Shown: one piece after another, positions 38,601 to 51,283 of the stretch
Layout of the letters: each line of letters opens with the position of its first letter
How positions within the stretch are numbered: position 1 is the first letter of the stretch
Source of the DNA: Impatiens glandulifera
Lineage: Eukaryota; Streptophyta; Magnoliopsida; Ericales; Balsaminaceae
Direction of reading: 5' to 3'
DNA: 64,000 nt
Assembly (NCBI RefSeq): GCF_907164915.1
Contig: NC_061867.1
Location: 48,208,242 to 48,272,241 of the forward strand
Notes under the pieces: model-generated
Databases searched by the model: none
Seen by the model: the letters and a program-made list of their open reading frames with translations, nothing else
What the model was told of the DNA's origin: nothing
Program-made: the position numbers and the translations under genes

Positions 38601-40077
38601 TAATATGTTCAATTTGTATATAAATTTTTTTTATGTTATATTTTTATAATTGTGCTTAAATGAATTTTTTTATTGAATGAATCATTTAAAAAAAAATAAT
38701 TATTCACTTCTCATCTATGCAACTGTACATTATAAACTAACTTGTAATGTAAAATAATTTATCTTTTAAACTTAATTATACAACCCTTATTATAAATAAA
38801 TTTATATTTATAAAACATCTTCTAGCTAGAGACTAATGGTCAAATTCATATCAAGGAAAAATATTTCTTTTTATTTTATATTTTTCACTTTTATCTTTAT
38901 GATATTAATAATTATATAGTAATTAATAAAAGTTAATTATTTCTTTATATTTTATTCTTTGTATATTTTTATTATTCTTTATATATGTCAAAGGGTTTTG
39001 GGATATCTATAGAGTTCTTTATTTATTGTGGTTACAAAATAAAAATAAAAATTTAAGGTTATCGCATCATGGTTGATTCAGTTGCAAGAGCTCTATTTTA
39101 TCTCTAATTAACTATCTTCAATAATCTTTATACAAAAACATACAAATATAATATTGATAAAAATAACAATATTTACAACTTTAAACTCAAGAAATTTAAA
39201 ATTAATTATGGTTGATAACTCTTCTACAGAAATTTAAAATTAGTTGGTGTTGATATCGAATTTAAGAGTCTTAAGTAAAAGCAGTGCCTGATCATTGGGT
39301 ATATTTTAGCTTTTTTTTTTAATATATATATTTAGTACTTATGTAGAAAAAGTATATCTTAATTATTGATCACTTGAAAATACCATATATATATATATAT
39401 ATATTAAACTATTAAAAAAAATTGAATTAATAGGTAGGTAAGACACGTTTTTTTTAAAAGACTTTTTTGCCCTTTAATCTTCTAATTATATAACCATAGA
39501 AAATGAAATAATTAAGGAAACAATAAAAATATAAATGAGTATAAAATTACTAAATAAACAAACTAAACATAAGACTATCAAATAAACCATGTCAACAAAC
39601 TACCATTAAAACTATATATGAACTACAATTAAGACTAAAAATAAACCATATCAAACAAACTACAATAAATACTACAATGAAATAATAAACTATCAAAAGT
39701 CCATAAACATAATCTAATGAAAATTTGAACCCTAATCAAATTTATAATCTTGAATTTCATATAGGACCTAATGAAATTCTAAACCCCAACAAATGTTTCA
39801 ATGATGAATTTTTTATAAGCACGAAAGTGAACGAGAAATAAATGTAACGGTTACTTTTAATAAGATGTGAAATTTAATTAAAGTAATATGAAAAGAAAAA
39901 ATAGTTGAAGTCATCATCACGCGTTAATTTAACGGTTATGAACTTAATAAGTAAGATATATACAGGTGACAAAGTGATTTTTTCATATTAGTTGTTAGCT
40001 AACCCGAATAAATTGATCAACTCTTATTATTTTAAATATTGATTGGAATGTGTTAGGGTGAAGATATTCAAAAGAAG
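38601..40077. other. AT-rich intergenic region
   Basis: No supported gene. A short (AT)n run lies near 39386-39405. The last 100 bp are the immediate upstream region of the four-exon gene at 40078. Confidence 0.55.
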
Positions 40078-41293
40078 ATGCCTAGGATTATGATTCCAAG
40101 AAAGCAAACTCGAGGGTTTCCACAAGTGAAATCGGATGAGATTAGACAACATGTAGCTAGAGGAAGAGAATGGGATCAAGCTCTTTACAAGAAGGATAAG
40201 TATTCAAGGTCCTCTTTGCCCACTTCTGGACACAAGGTTACCCCCTATCTGGATCTCTATTTGATGCATAATGGCTTTCGAAAAAGATCAATGTTTTTTT
40301 CATGTTTATTGCATATTCGCATGTGAATTTTGATGTTTTGGTTCTCAAAATTTGATGGTGTTTTATTCATTTCATCTACATGAGAAGGTGTTACTATAAT
40401 AAATGTAACTAATTGTGAACTTGTTAAAATCTCTTATTTTTTTGTGTGCCAACATCAATTGCCAAGAACCATGATTCTTCCTCCAAACTTTAGGTGAATA
40501 CTCTAGACTAAATTTCCATTAGTTCATAGGTTGGACACAAACAAAGGGATAGATAAAGCTAGAGGAATTGAATGTAATACTTAATTACTTTCTATATTCT
40601 TTTAAATTTTGATTATGCTCAAAATTTTCTCTATTATTTTCGGTTTCATCCTTAGGTATTCGCAATCTTCCCACATCGAAAACTAATAAAATTGCAACTC
40701 ACAATTCTCTTACAACACTATATGATGTTGCTATTGTTGCTACCAATTTAATCTTTTCATTTCTCAGGGCGATAAATATGATCGAATCATAACCCAACAT
40801 GAAAAGCTTAAAATGGAAAGACAATCACAGCTAGGTTTGTTTAATTGATGTTCATTATTTATTTTATTGCACATTATAAACATTTGTGACTTGCTGAATC
40901 TTGGGTTATTTTAATAATTAACATATCATTGTATATTTGGAATAAGACCTAAGATTAATAATCTTGAACCATATATTACTTTGCAGAGAAGAAGGAAAAT
41001 GAAGCTAAGTTGAAAATGGAAAGAGAATCTGCAAGATTGACATTGGAGAAGGTTTTTTTTTTCTTCAGATTTCTTTACTCATAATTTTCTTAAACCCTTA
41101 TATGAAATTCAAATTGTAAAAATATATTTGTTTTTTTTTACAGATGAAGAGAACAGTAGAAACAGATGACTGTCTTTACAGTTTGGAAGTAATTGAGAAA
41201 CTCTGTAATTGGCCCTCTAATCAATGGATTCCTGTTAGTTTGGGACGAATCAATGGTCAAAGGTTATATGCGGCTATGAACAAATGTCAGTAA
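40078..41293 (+). CDS. Unrecognised 146-residue protein, four exons
   Basis: Four exons with clean GT-AG borders join in frame: 40078-40236 (donor AAG/GTTACC), 40768-40834 (acceptor TTTCTCAG), 40987-41051 (acceptor TTTGCAG) and 41144-41293 (acceptor TTTTTTACAG; ends TAA). The total is 441 nt, 146 residues. The N-terminus is basic (MPRIMIPRKQTRGFPQ); the middle (about residues 54-100) is a charged helix with repeated KLKMER words, probably a coiled coil; the C-terminus has YSLEVIEKLCNWPSNQWIP. I recognise no domain. An in-frame stop precedes ATG 40078 unless a splice site at GTTAG/G (just before 40050) is used, in which case the gene extends further upstream. Consistent phases at three introns argue for a real gene or a recently active one. 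Confidence 0.6.
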
Positions 41294-42118
41294 TAATAAT
41301 GTACAATAATATGTTACTTTGTTCATCAGGATTTGTGGAGATGAATACAACTATTTGAAAATTTACTATTTTATATTTGATTTTAATTATGATAAAGAAG
41401 AATGCAAATGTTATGGTGTTTGAGATTTGTGAGGAAAAATATTGTTCATGTTTTATATAAGTTTTTTTTTTCGTTTCGATTCCTTTCTTCTTCAATCATT
41501 TTTATTATCATTTATGAAAATGTTCTAATTAGAATTTCATTAAAACGCGTACAAGCTTCAAATTTGAAAATATATTTGGTATGGTTTTGTCCTCTATTGT
41601 TACACTGAATTGGCAGCTTCTGGAAGCAGTTTGGATCAAATCAAAATGAAAATCTTAACCAATTATATCTCAAAATCCTTCAAATTCGATCAAAATCAAT
41701 GTTCCAAAATTTCAATTTTAAAATTTGATTTATGGGTACAAATGCTTAAGCTCCTCACGTCTAAAAGGCATTCTTTCCATCTCCCAAAAATACTCACATT
41801 CTTGCCTTAGTCCAATTTCTTTCAATTTGTAAAAATCATTTCTTCGAAATCCAAAATTTTCACAAAGTGCTCATTTCTATGTTATTCCATTGTTTGCTTT
41901 GTTTTTTTTAGTGTTCTTTTCCTAGAATACGTAGTCTTGGACGTGATCGTGTTGAAGCATCTAGAATCATCAATTTGTTGATTACAGTTTTTGGACGTCG
42001 CAGCGGTTACAGAGATAAGAACTCAACAAATACTCAACTATTCAATGCGTTTATCGAGGCATTTTAATCGTTAAAACTCGAACTACAACTATGATTCAAG
42101 ACGATATGATAGAATTGA
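41294..42118. other. Intergenic region left of the nested Copia elements
   Basis: No supported gene. Short open frames near 41610-41810 and 41935-42066 (ending in a phenylalanine-rich stretch and TAA) have no recognised motif and could be old transposon pieces. Confidence 0.4.
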
Positions 42119-42318
42119 TGGAAAACTGTATTCATCAAAACATAGCACTTCCCAAATTAATTGAGTATAAAAGATGAGCAAAACATAATGAAATTGAATC
42201 GACAATGCAAGACAAGTTTCAAATCGAGAGTAAAAAGTCATGGAACTGAACATGTCACTTAATAAACCACTATCATCAATAATGTTATAAGTAAGGGTTT
42301 ACTCTAGATATAACCAAA

Positions 42319-42867
42319 TGTTGGAGAAATCGAATAATAGCACCTGTTTAGCAATTCAGAAATAAACAAGCTACAACAAGGCCTAACAATTCTTTTTCCC
42401 TTTTGTGTAATCAAATAGGCAGCCAAAACAATTGAGCATCAAACAATCAAAAAACAGAGAGCAGGACACCAAGATTTTACGTGGAAAACCCAAATTAGGT
42501 AAAAACCACGGGACACTTCGGCCACTTAAATCATCCACTATATCAAATGGGTATACAATGTAGTTCAATACAAGCCTAGAGGTAATCTAACAAAAGTTAT
42601 CAATTGACCTCATCCTAACTTGTCATTCACATACATTATCATCATCATTAAAGATAGCTAACCAAATGGAGAAGAGATAAAGGAAATCAGAAGAAAAACC
42701 TGCTGCTTCAATGGAGGAATTGCTGCTTCAATGGAGGAAGAACTGCTGGAAGAGAGAGAGAGAAAAACCAATCTAAAACTGCTGTGTTTTTTTTTTCCTT
42801 AATTAAATATGCCCTAATGGGCTTTATTAATTTGTTAGGCCCAGCTGCCAAATGAGCTGATCCAACA
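42319..42867 (-). repeat. 3' LTR of Copia B2
   Basis: 549 bp, TGTTGG...CCAACA, with a (GA)n stretch near 42756-42766. The internal neighbour is the polypurine tract. Confidence 0.96.
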
Positions 42868-42880
42868 AATCTCCCCCGTC
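42868..42880 (-). promoter_or_regulatory. Polypurine tract of Copia B2
   Basis: The minus strand reads GACGGGGGAGATT directly before the 3' LTR. It overlaps the gag-pol stop codon (42879-42881), so coding and priming signals are packed together. Confidence 0.88.
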
Positions 42881-45800
42881 AGCACAACTTCGCGGGCTCC
42901 AATAAACCCGCTCTCTCCCGACAATCTTCAAACTTGTCCTTAAGCAAGGATTTCGTAAACATATCGGCACCATTCTCACTTGTATGAATCTTCTCCAAGT
43001 TCAGCTCTTTTGCCTCAAGCACATCACGTATCCAATGAAATCTCACGTCGATGTGTTTGGATCTCGAATGAAAAGCTGAATTCTTTGAGAGATGAATGGC
43101 ACTTTGACTGTCGCAAAATAAAGTAAACTTCTCTTGCTTTTGGCCCAACTCTTGTAGGAACTTCTTCATCCATAACACCTCTTTACATGCCTCAGTAGCT
43201 GCAATATACTCAGCTTCTATAGTAGACAAAGCAACACACTTTTGTAACCTTGACTGCCACGAAAGAGCACCGCCTGCAAAGGTAACCAAAAAACCTGATA
43301 CAGATTTTCTTGAATCAACATCACCCGCCATATCAGAATCTGTAAAGCCTTCCAAAATAGGAGTATCACTTCCGAAACATAAACGTACTTTCGAAGAGCC
43401 TCGAAGATATCTGAGAATCCACTTAACAGCTAACCAATGTTCTTCTCCAGGGTTGGAGAGATACCGACTAACAACACCAACTGCGTGTGCTATGTCCGGT
43501 CTTGTACATACCATGACATACATAAGACTACCAACTGCAGAGGCATAAGGTACATTCTTCATTTCATCTTTCTCTTTCTCACTTGTAGGACATTGTTTAG
43601 AACTCAACTTGAAATGACCTGCAAGTGGAACTGAAACCGGTTTTGCATTTTTCATTGCAAACCTCTCAAGTACCTTCTCAATGTACTTCTCCTGTGATAG
43701 CCAAAGTGTTCTGTTCTTTCTGTCTCTTGTGATTTCCATGCCTAGGATCTGTTTCACTGAACCCAAATCCTTCATCGCAAAAAACTTGTTCAACTCTCTT
43801 TTGAGCTTCTCAATTTTCGCAATATCTTGCCCAACAATCAGCATATCATCAACATAGAGCAGAAGAATAACATAATCATCAACACCGTATTTTTTGATGA
43901 AAACACAATGATCAGAAGTAGTCTTACTGTACCCATTTACTTCCATGAAGGAGTCAAATTTCCTGTACCATTGTCTAGGCGCTTGTTTGAGCCCATACAA
44001 GCTTTTCCTCAACCTGCAGACAAGATCTTCTTTACCTTTAACTTTGAAACCCTCAGGTTGTTCCATATAGATCTCTTCCTCCAAGTCACCATGGAGAAAT
44101 GCAGTCTTCACATCCAGTTGTTCAATTTCCAAATCTTGACTAGCAGCCAATGCTAACACAACTCTGATGGATGACCTCTTCACAACTGGTGAGAAGATCT
44201 CTTCAAAATCAATCCCCTTTTTCTGTCCAAAGCCCTTCACAACCAGTCTTGCTTTGTATCGAGGTTGTGAGCTATTCTCTTGGTGCTTCAACTTGAATAC
44301 CCACTTGTTCTTCAAAGTCTTCTTTCCTTTTGGAAGTTTCACCAAGTCATAAGTTTCGTTCTCTTGCAAGGAATTTATCTCTTCTTGCATTGCCACCGAC
44401 CACTTGTTCTTGTTTTCATGAGACAATGCTTCTTGATAGGTTTCTGGTTCTCCCCCGTCAGTCAACATCACATACTCATTGGGAGGATACCTACTAGAAG
44501 GTTGTCTCTGCCTACTAGATTTTCTAATATGCTGATCATCAGGTGGCTCTAAAGAACTATCATCATCTTGTTCAGCTTCCTCTGTTGGCTCAGCATCAAC
44601 TAAAGAAGTCTCATCAACCTCAACTTGGGTATTCTCCACATCATTGGGCTGTGATTGTGGTGTACGAATCCTACCATTGTCAGGCAATTCATTCTCTGTA
44701 GACTTCGGCTTTTCCTTTTTCTCAAAGTCTTCAATGGTCTGATCTTCAAATAATACCACGTCTCTACTTCTAATGAGTTTCTTGTTAACCGGATCCCAAC
44801 ATCGGTACCCAAATTCTCCGTGGCCATACCCAATAAAGATACACTGTCTCGTCTTACTATCAAGCTTAGCTCTCTCATCTCGAGGAACATGAACAAACAC
44901 TTTACAACCAAAAACTCTCAAGTGATCATAAGAGACGTCTTTACCTCTCCAAACTCTTTCTGGAACGTCGCCATCTAAAGGAGTTGAGGGTGAAAGGTTT
45001 ATCAGATCAACCGCTGTCTTCATTGCTTCTCCCCAAAAGGATTTTGGCAACTTAGCATGAGACAACATACACAAAATTCTCTCATTGATAGACCTGTTCA
45101 TCCTCTCTGCAACTCCATTCTGTTGAGGTGTTTTTGGCACAGTCTTCATAAGCTTGATCCCATGACTTTTACAGTATTCCACAAATGGTCCTCTGTATTC
45201 GCCACCATTGTCCGAACGAACACATTTCAACTTCTTACCAGTTTCTCTCTCCACTTCAGCATGAAACAACTTGAAGTAATCCAATGCTTGATCCTTAGTC
45301 TTCAAGCAATAGGCCCACACCTTCCTTGAGCAATCATCGATAAAAGTGATGTAATAATGAGCACCACCTAAAGTCAAGGAATCCATAGAACATATGTCTG
45401 TGTGAACCATATCTAGGATATTGGGCTTCCTAGATGGAGAGAAACTTTTGAAGGAAACCCTATGTTGCTTACCAACTAAGCAATCTGTGCATGTCTTCAA
45501 ATATGTGGACTTTAAGCCCTGGAGATCGATTGTCTTGGAGAGAACTCGCATGCCATTCTGACTTAAGTGACCAAGTCTCTTATGCCAAAGCTGTGATGAA
45601 CAATCATTAACTGCATTTGCTTCTCCACCATAAGACTTAGTCTCTGTCACATAAAGAGAACCGACCTTCTTTCCTTTAGCTATCACCAAAGACCCCTTAG
45701 TGAGTTTCCATTTTCCTTCACCAAAGTAACTATGATAGCCCTCATCATCAAGAATACCAGTAGAGATCAAATTCATCCGAATATCAGGAACATGTCGAAC

Positions 45801-46856
45801 ATTCTTCAAAAGTAGTTTGCACGAAGTGTTAGTATCCAAACAGACATCTCCTTTTCCAACAATCTTACACGTAACATGGTTTCCCAACGTCACTGAACCA
45901 AACTGTCCACTAGTGTAAGAAGCAAATATATCACAACGATTGGTGACATGATAAGAAGCACCTGAGTCTACCACCCATTGTGTATCTTGAGAAACAAGGT
46001 TGATACTATCATTGTCGTAAACAATATCGATGTCGTTACCACCCACATCTGCAACCTTACTACTTCCATCTTGCTTATTCTCCTTTTGTTCCCGCTTCAA
46101 AGATCTGCACTGATACTTCTTGTGTCCTGGCTTGCCACAATGATAACATGTAATCTCTTTTCTCGAGCTGGATGTTCCCCGTGACCTGTCTGAACTGCCA
46201 CTGCGATTCTTTGGAGTTTTACTTTTACTTCTACCCCTTTTCTCAGTCATGAACACCTGACTTGGAGTCGAGAAGCCCTGTTCTTTTCTTCTAGCCTCTT
46301 CATTCAGCACGCTCTCTTTCATCATTTTCAAAGTGAGCTTACCTTGTGGAACAGAATTGGTAATTGAAACCACAAGTGTTTCCCAACTATCAGGCAGAGA
46401 ATTAATCAAACACATAGCATGAAGCTCATCATCAAATTTCATTCCTATCGCAGCCAACTCATTTAGAATCCCCTGAAAAGCATTTAGATGCTCAGACATA
46501 GAAGACCCATCTTGATATTTCAACGAGCAAAGCTTCCTAAATAGAAATGCTCTGTTTTGAGTGTTGTTCTTCTCATACAGCTCACTCAAAATAGTCCACA
46601 CCTTATAAGCATTAACTTCAGTAGCCACATGCTGATACACACTGTTGTCAACCCATTGCCTGATTTTACCAACTGCCTTTCTGTTCAGCTTCTTTCAATC
46701 TCCATCTGTCATAGCCTCTGGTTTGCCTTTATCACCCAAAATAGTGTCTTCATAATCATAATTACACAATAAGTCCTCCATCCGTGACTTCCAGATTGTG
46801 TAATTGGTAGCTGTGAGTTTGTTCATCGTTCCATTACTGCTCAACGATTCTTCCAT
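42879..46856 (-). CDS. Copia B2 gag-pol polyprotein, one premature stop
   Basis: The frame from ATG 46856 to the stop at 42879 spans 1,326 codons and is open except for a TGA at 46695-46697 (codon 54), where relatives carry Trp. Domains in order, numbered from ATG 46856: gag (UBN2-type, to about 200); CCHC knuckle CYHCGKPGHKKYQC near 237-250; protease WVVDSGASYHV near 295-305; GAG-pre-integrase LWHKRLGHLS; integrase core with HTDICSMDS, RSDNGGEYRG and TPQQNGVAERMNR; reverse transcriptase with LDVKTAFLHGDLEEEIYM and YVDDMLIVG; RNase H with STIEAEYIAA and the SKHIDVRFHWIRD tail. These make the particle, process the polyprotein, copy the RNA and integrate the DNA. The remaining frame from Met 46640 (1,253 residues) lacks the gag N-terminus. 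A reading error at one base would change the verdict from inactivated to intact. Confidence 0.93.
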
Positions 46857-46891
46857 TTGAATTATACAAGAATCACCACCAAACGAACTCA

Positions 46892-46903
46892 GCTCTGATA
46901 CCA
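46892..46903 (-). promoter_or_regulatory. Primer-binding site of Copia B2 (initiator tRNA-Met)
   Basis: TGGTATCAGAGC on the minus strand, two bases inside the 5' LTR. This matches the standard plant Copia primer site. Confidence 0.92.
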
Positions 46904-46905
46904 CT

Positions 46906-47454
46906 TGTTGGAGAAATCGAATAATAGCACCTGTTTAGCAATTCAGAAATAAACAAGCTACAACAAGGCCTAACAATTCTTTTTCCCTTTTGTGTAATCA
47001 AATAAGCAGCCAAAACAATTGAGCATCAAACAATCAAAAAACAGAGAGCAGGACACCAAGATTTTACGTGGAAAACCCAAATTAGGTAAAAACCACGGGA
47101 CACTTCGGCCACTTAAATCATCCACTATATCAAATGGGTATACAATGTAGTTCAATACAAGCCTAGAGGTAATCTAACAAAAGTTATCAATTGACCTCAT
47201 CCTAACTTGTCATTCACATACATTATCATCATCATTAAAGATGGCTAACCAAATGGAGAAGAGATAAAGGAAATCAGAAGAAAAACCTGCTGCTTCAATG
47301 GAGGAATTGCTGCTTCAATGGAGGAAGAACTGCTGGAAGAGAGAGAGAGAAAAACCAATCTAAAACTGCTGTGTTTTTTTTTTCCTTAATTAAATATGCC
47401 CTAATGGGCTTTATTAATTTGTTAGGCCCAGCTGCCAAATGAGCTGACCCAACA
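46906..47454 (-). repeat. 5' LTR of Copia B2
   Basis: 549 bp. It differs from the 3' LTR at three sites: AATAAGCAGCC versus AATAGGCAGCC, AAGATGGCTA versus AAGATAGCTA, and GCTGACCC versus GCTGATCC. Confidence 0.96.
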
Positions 47455-48014
47455 CCAAATTAGAGACAAATCAATTGTATCAAGATCACACAACAATCTT
47501 GTCAATAACAACTAAGACAAGAAAGAGCAAGATCTGCCAACCTTACCAATTATGCAATTTTGGTTTCTCTTGGATTGACTTAGAAGTCTAAAAAAACAGA
47601 TCTTCACCGTTCAAAACGTAGCCCCAGATATAACCAACAAGTTGTCAACGTTTGAAGTTGATCAAACGGTACAAACTCCGACAAACGTAAATCTTCTCTA
47701 GTTTCTACCTCAAACCCCTGAATTTATTTTTGCTATACTCATTCTCTTGTTGTTATGTAAAACCCACTGAAAAACTTAGATAAAAAATAATGTCTCTTCA
47801 CATTATATACTATGGGCTTAAATAAAGCACATAACAAGTTATGTCTCTCCAACTAGGCAACTGAGCGACATAACTCAAACTTATTTCGTGACAACACCTT
47901 TGTCATCATATATGATATAATATCATATTTTCTTTGCAAGAAACCTTTTACAACCAACTAAACCTTATATCTAGGTTGTGAAGTATTTTCATCTTGCTTC
48001 AATCGATAAAATCA

Positions 48015-50155
48015 TCAATTTTTTAAAGTCTTCTTGCCCTTAGGCAACTTTGTTAACTGAAAAGTGTTATTCACACGAAGAGATTGCATCTCATCATGCA
48101 TGGGATCCATCCATTCCTTTTTATTTTCACTTTCCAATGCTTCTTTAAAGCTCCCAAGTTCTCCACCATTGAAAAACATATACTCATTTATTGAGTATTT
48201 AACCAAATGACGTCTCTCACGAGTAGACCGTCATGGTTCATTATAAGAAATTGACTTTTCAATATTTTCATTCCCTTCCACATTTTCATTTCCATCATTA
48301 GCTTCACTTTTAGAGACAACTTCAACAAAATTATTTGTATTTAAAGGATTACCAACATGTAAATTCATACCTTGATTTTCAGTTTGATCGTTGTTAGTGC
48401 TTATCGAGTTAAGAGCAACTAGAATTAGATTAATTTCAACCATTTCCTCATTTACTTGAGTGAAATCAACCTCGTCCACCTTGTCGATATCTTCAATGGT
48501 ATAATCCTCCATAAATACATCATTGCGACTACGAATAAGCTTCTTATTAACCAGATCAAATAATCAATATCCAAACTCATCCATTCCATATCCGACAAAC
48601 ACACACTTCTTGGTATTGTCTTCCAACTTTGACTTCTCATCTTTGGGAACATGCACGTAAGTCATACACCCAAATACTCGTAGATGATCATAAAAGACAT
48701 TTTTATCACTCCAAATAGTGTTCGGCACATCAAAGTTCAAAAGAACACATGGTGTGAGGTTTAACACATGTACCACTATACTCAATGCTTCACCCCAAAA
48801 GTATCTTGGCAACTTTGCTTATGAAAGCACATATTTTACCCTTTTCATCAATATCCTATTCATTCTTTCAACCAACCCATTTAACTATGGTGTTTTCGGA
48901 GGCGATTTTTTTATGACGAATACCTTGGTGTCCACAATACTCATCAAAAGGTCTAATGTACTCTCCCTCATTTTCCGTTCGAATACACTTCACATTTTTT
49001 CCAGTTTGCCTCTTAACTAAGGTTTGAAACACTTTGAATGTGTCTAGAACTTGATCTTTTGTCTTCAATGTATAAGTCTAAACCTTTCGAGAATAGTTAT
49101 CAATGAATGTTACAAAGTAGTACACACCACCAAATAATCTTGACTTTATTGGCCCACATAAATCAGAATGCACCAAGTTTAGTAGTTTTGACTTTCTTTT
49201 TATTTAGACGATCTAAATGACACCCGTCTTTGTTTTCAAACCAAACAATCTAGACATCTCTTCTAGTGCACATTTGAAATCCCACATAACACATTCTTTT
49301 TAGATAATATAGTTGAGCATTTTTTGCTAATATGAGCCAAACGTTTGTGCCAAAACTTAGAAGAATAATTAGTTTTACAAGTATTGATGTAACATTTAGA
49401 TATTCCAGAACGAACAATACATAAATTCGAAAGCCTCTTACCTTTATCAACAATCCTTGATCCTATTTTAAGCTTTCATTCACCACCAGAAAAAGAATTA
49501 TAGAAGCCTTCATCATCCAATCTTCCAACCGATAAAAAATTCAAGCAAATTTCAGGAATATGCTTAACCCATTTTAGAACAAGAGTAGTATCATTGGTCA
49601 TCTATACACAAACATTACCAATTTCAACAACTTAAGTTTGAACATCATTTCCCATACGAGCAATACCAAAACCACTAGCCTCATATATATTTTGAGAAAA
49701 ATATCGTCGTGATGTAACTTGAGTAGAAATACCACTATCTACAATCTAGTTCATCTCATCACAAGACACATTAATATCTCAACATCATTATAACAAACAA
49801 TAAGGAAATCATCAAAAATAGAAACATCATCATAATTTTACCTTCTTTGTGGTTGGAAGTAGTGGGTGTGTTCTAACTTTTTTTTCTTGTTCTCCTACTT
49901 CAATTTAAAACAATTTTTCTTGATATGACCCTTCAGGCCACAATGATAACACTCAATATTTTCCCATTTATTAGAAGCTCCGCGAGATTTGTTAAGATTG
50001 CTTACATCTCTCCATTTACTTCTCCTTTTGGATTCTATAGCCCATACCTCAAATTGTAAAGAACATTCTTGTGTCTTTCGTCTCATCTCTTCATTAATCA
50101 CACTACTTTTTACTAAATACATTGAGAGAACATCATCTGAAGCAGAACTAGACAA
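48015..50155 (-). pseudogene. Copia B1 gag-pol fragments, RT and RNase H deleted
   Basis: Broken frames in Copia order: gag with CYHCGLKGHIKKNC near 49920-49960, pre-integrase and integrase pieces (49453-48868, with a KCIRTENEGEY motif), the Copia integrase C-terminal region (48812-48231, with RVFGCMTYVHVP), and the linker to reverse transcriptase, where PKGKKTLKN ends at 48015. Beyond it, after a short QPRY..LVVKGF piece, the sequence jumps to an LSRNKFELC tail just before the LTR near 47860, so nearly all of reverse transcriptase and RNase H is missing. Many stops and frame changes are present. Confidence 0.85.
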
Positions 50156-51283
50156 AGTTATTATTCTAAAAGTTTATCATGAGTTAGGAAGAGTACTAAG
50201 TAAACATAAGGCATTATATCTCGTCATCAAAGTTGAGTTTCATCGCCTTCAATTGATTAATAATTCCCATAAAAGTATTTAAGTTGTCAGTCATCGAAGA
50301 ACCAACTTTATATACCTTAAGGACATCAATTGCTTTATCAAAAACAACTTATTATTACATGTCTTTCTCTCATACAATTCTTCAAATTTAGTTCAAATGG
50401 TAAGAACATCAGTAATATAGATCACATGGTTCAAAATATTGTCATCAACCCATTGACAAATATAACCATATACTTGTCTATGTAAAAAATTCAATTATCC
50501 ATATTTTTTTCTACAGGCTTAGTTGAAGAGAACATTAATAAATTTACATTTTTTACATACAACAAATATTATATTTTATCTTTTCAGATATTATAATTAG
50601 AACAATTAAAGCTCACCATTGTGAATGTGTTAATCTCTATTCTTATATTCAAATAAAAACGAGCTCTTCTACCACTTTATGGGAAAATATAACCTTCAAA
50701 ACAAAATATTTTTCTAATTAATTGAGTATAAGAGATGATCAAAACAGAATGAAATCGAAAATGCAAGACAATCTTTAGCATGGAAAAACCTATCTTCAAA
50801 TCGAGATTAAACTACGGGACTTGACCAAGCCACTTAACAATCTATTATCATTAATAAGGTTACAATTAAGGGTTCATTCTTGATATAACCAAACTAGAGT
50901 TATTTAATTACATCAAGATCACCCAAAATTTTGACAATAAAAACTAAGACAAGAAAGAGAACGATCAACCAACCTTACATATTCTAAAATTCTAGTTTCT
51001 CTTGGATTGTCTTAGAATCCTCAAAGAAACACATTTTCATCGTTCAGAATGTAGCCACATAAATAATCAACAAGTTTTCAACTTTGAAGTTAAACAAATG
51101 GTGCAAACTCTGACAAACAAAAATTTTCTTTAGTTACTACTTCAAACCCTTAAATCTGTTGTTGCTCTGCTCTCTCTCTTGTTGTTCTATAAAACCCAAA
51201 GAAAAACTTAGATGAAAAATAATGTCTCTTTAAATTATATAATGCGGGTCTAAATAAAACTCACACCATGTTGGGTCTTTCCA

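Larger units (their letters stand above)
42319..47454 (-). mobile_element. Young Copia element B2, 5.14 kb
   Basis: LTRs 42319-42867 and 46906-47454 are each 549 bp and begin TGTTGG and end CCAACA. They differ at only three positions by eye (about 99.5% identity). The 5-bp target duplication CCAAA is perfect (42314-42318 and 47455-47459). Primer-binding site and polypurine tract are intact. The gag-pol frame is complete except for one in-frame stop. It inserted into the left LTR of the older Copia element B1. Confidence 0.97.
42119..51283 (-). mobile_element. Old Copia element B1, split by a younger insertion
   Basis: The left LTR is 42119-42318 continuing at 47455-47851; the right LTR is 50680-51283. 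Aligned stretches such as AATTAATTGAGTATAA, CTTAGATGAAAAATAATGTC and TAAGACAAGAAAGAG show that they are one repeat of about 0.6 kb, with TGGAAA/TTTCCA-like ends. A decayed primer-binding site (GCTCTTCTACCA on the plus strand) adjoins the right LTR. The left LTR is interrupted at 42318/47455 by the young Copia element B2. Removing B2 gives an element of about 4.0 kb. I found no clear target duplication, and the exact LTR ends are uncertain by a few bases. Confidence 0.85.

Noticed and set aside
41610..41810. 66-codon plus-strand ORF beginning MAASGSSLDQ
   Set aside because: The start loosely resembles a Copia gag N-terminus, but no further motif, frame continuation or neighbouring element supports it.
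43437..46184. Plus-strand ORFs of 60-110 codons
   Set aside because: They are antisense to the intact Copia B2 gag-pol frame and show no motif.
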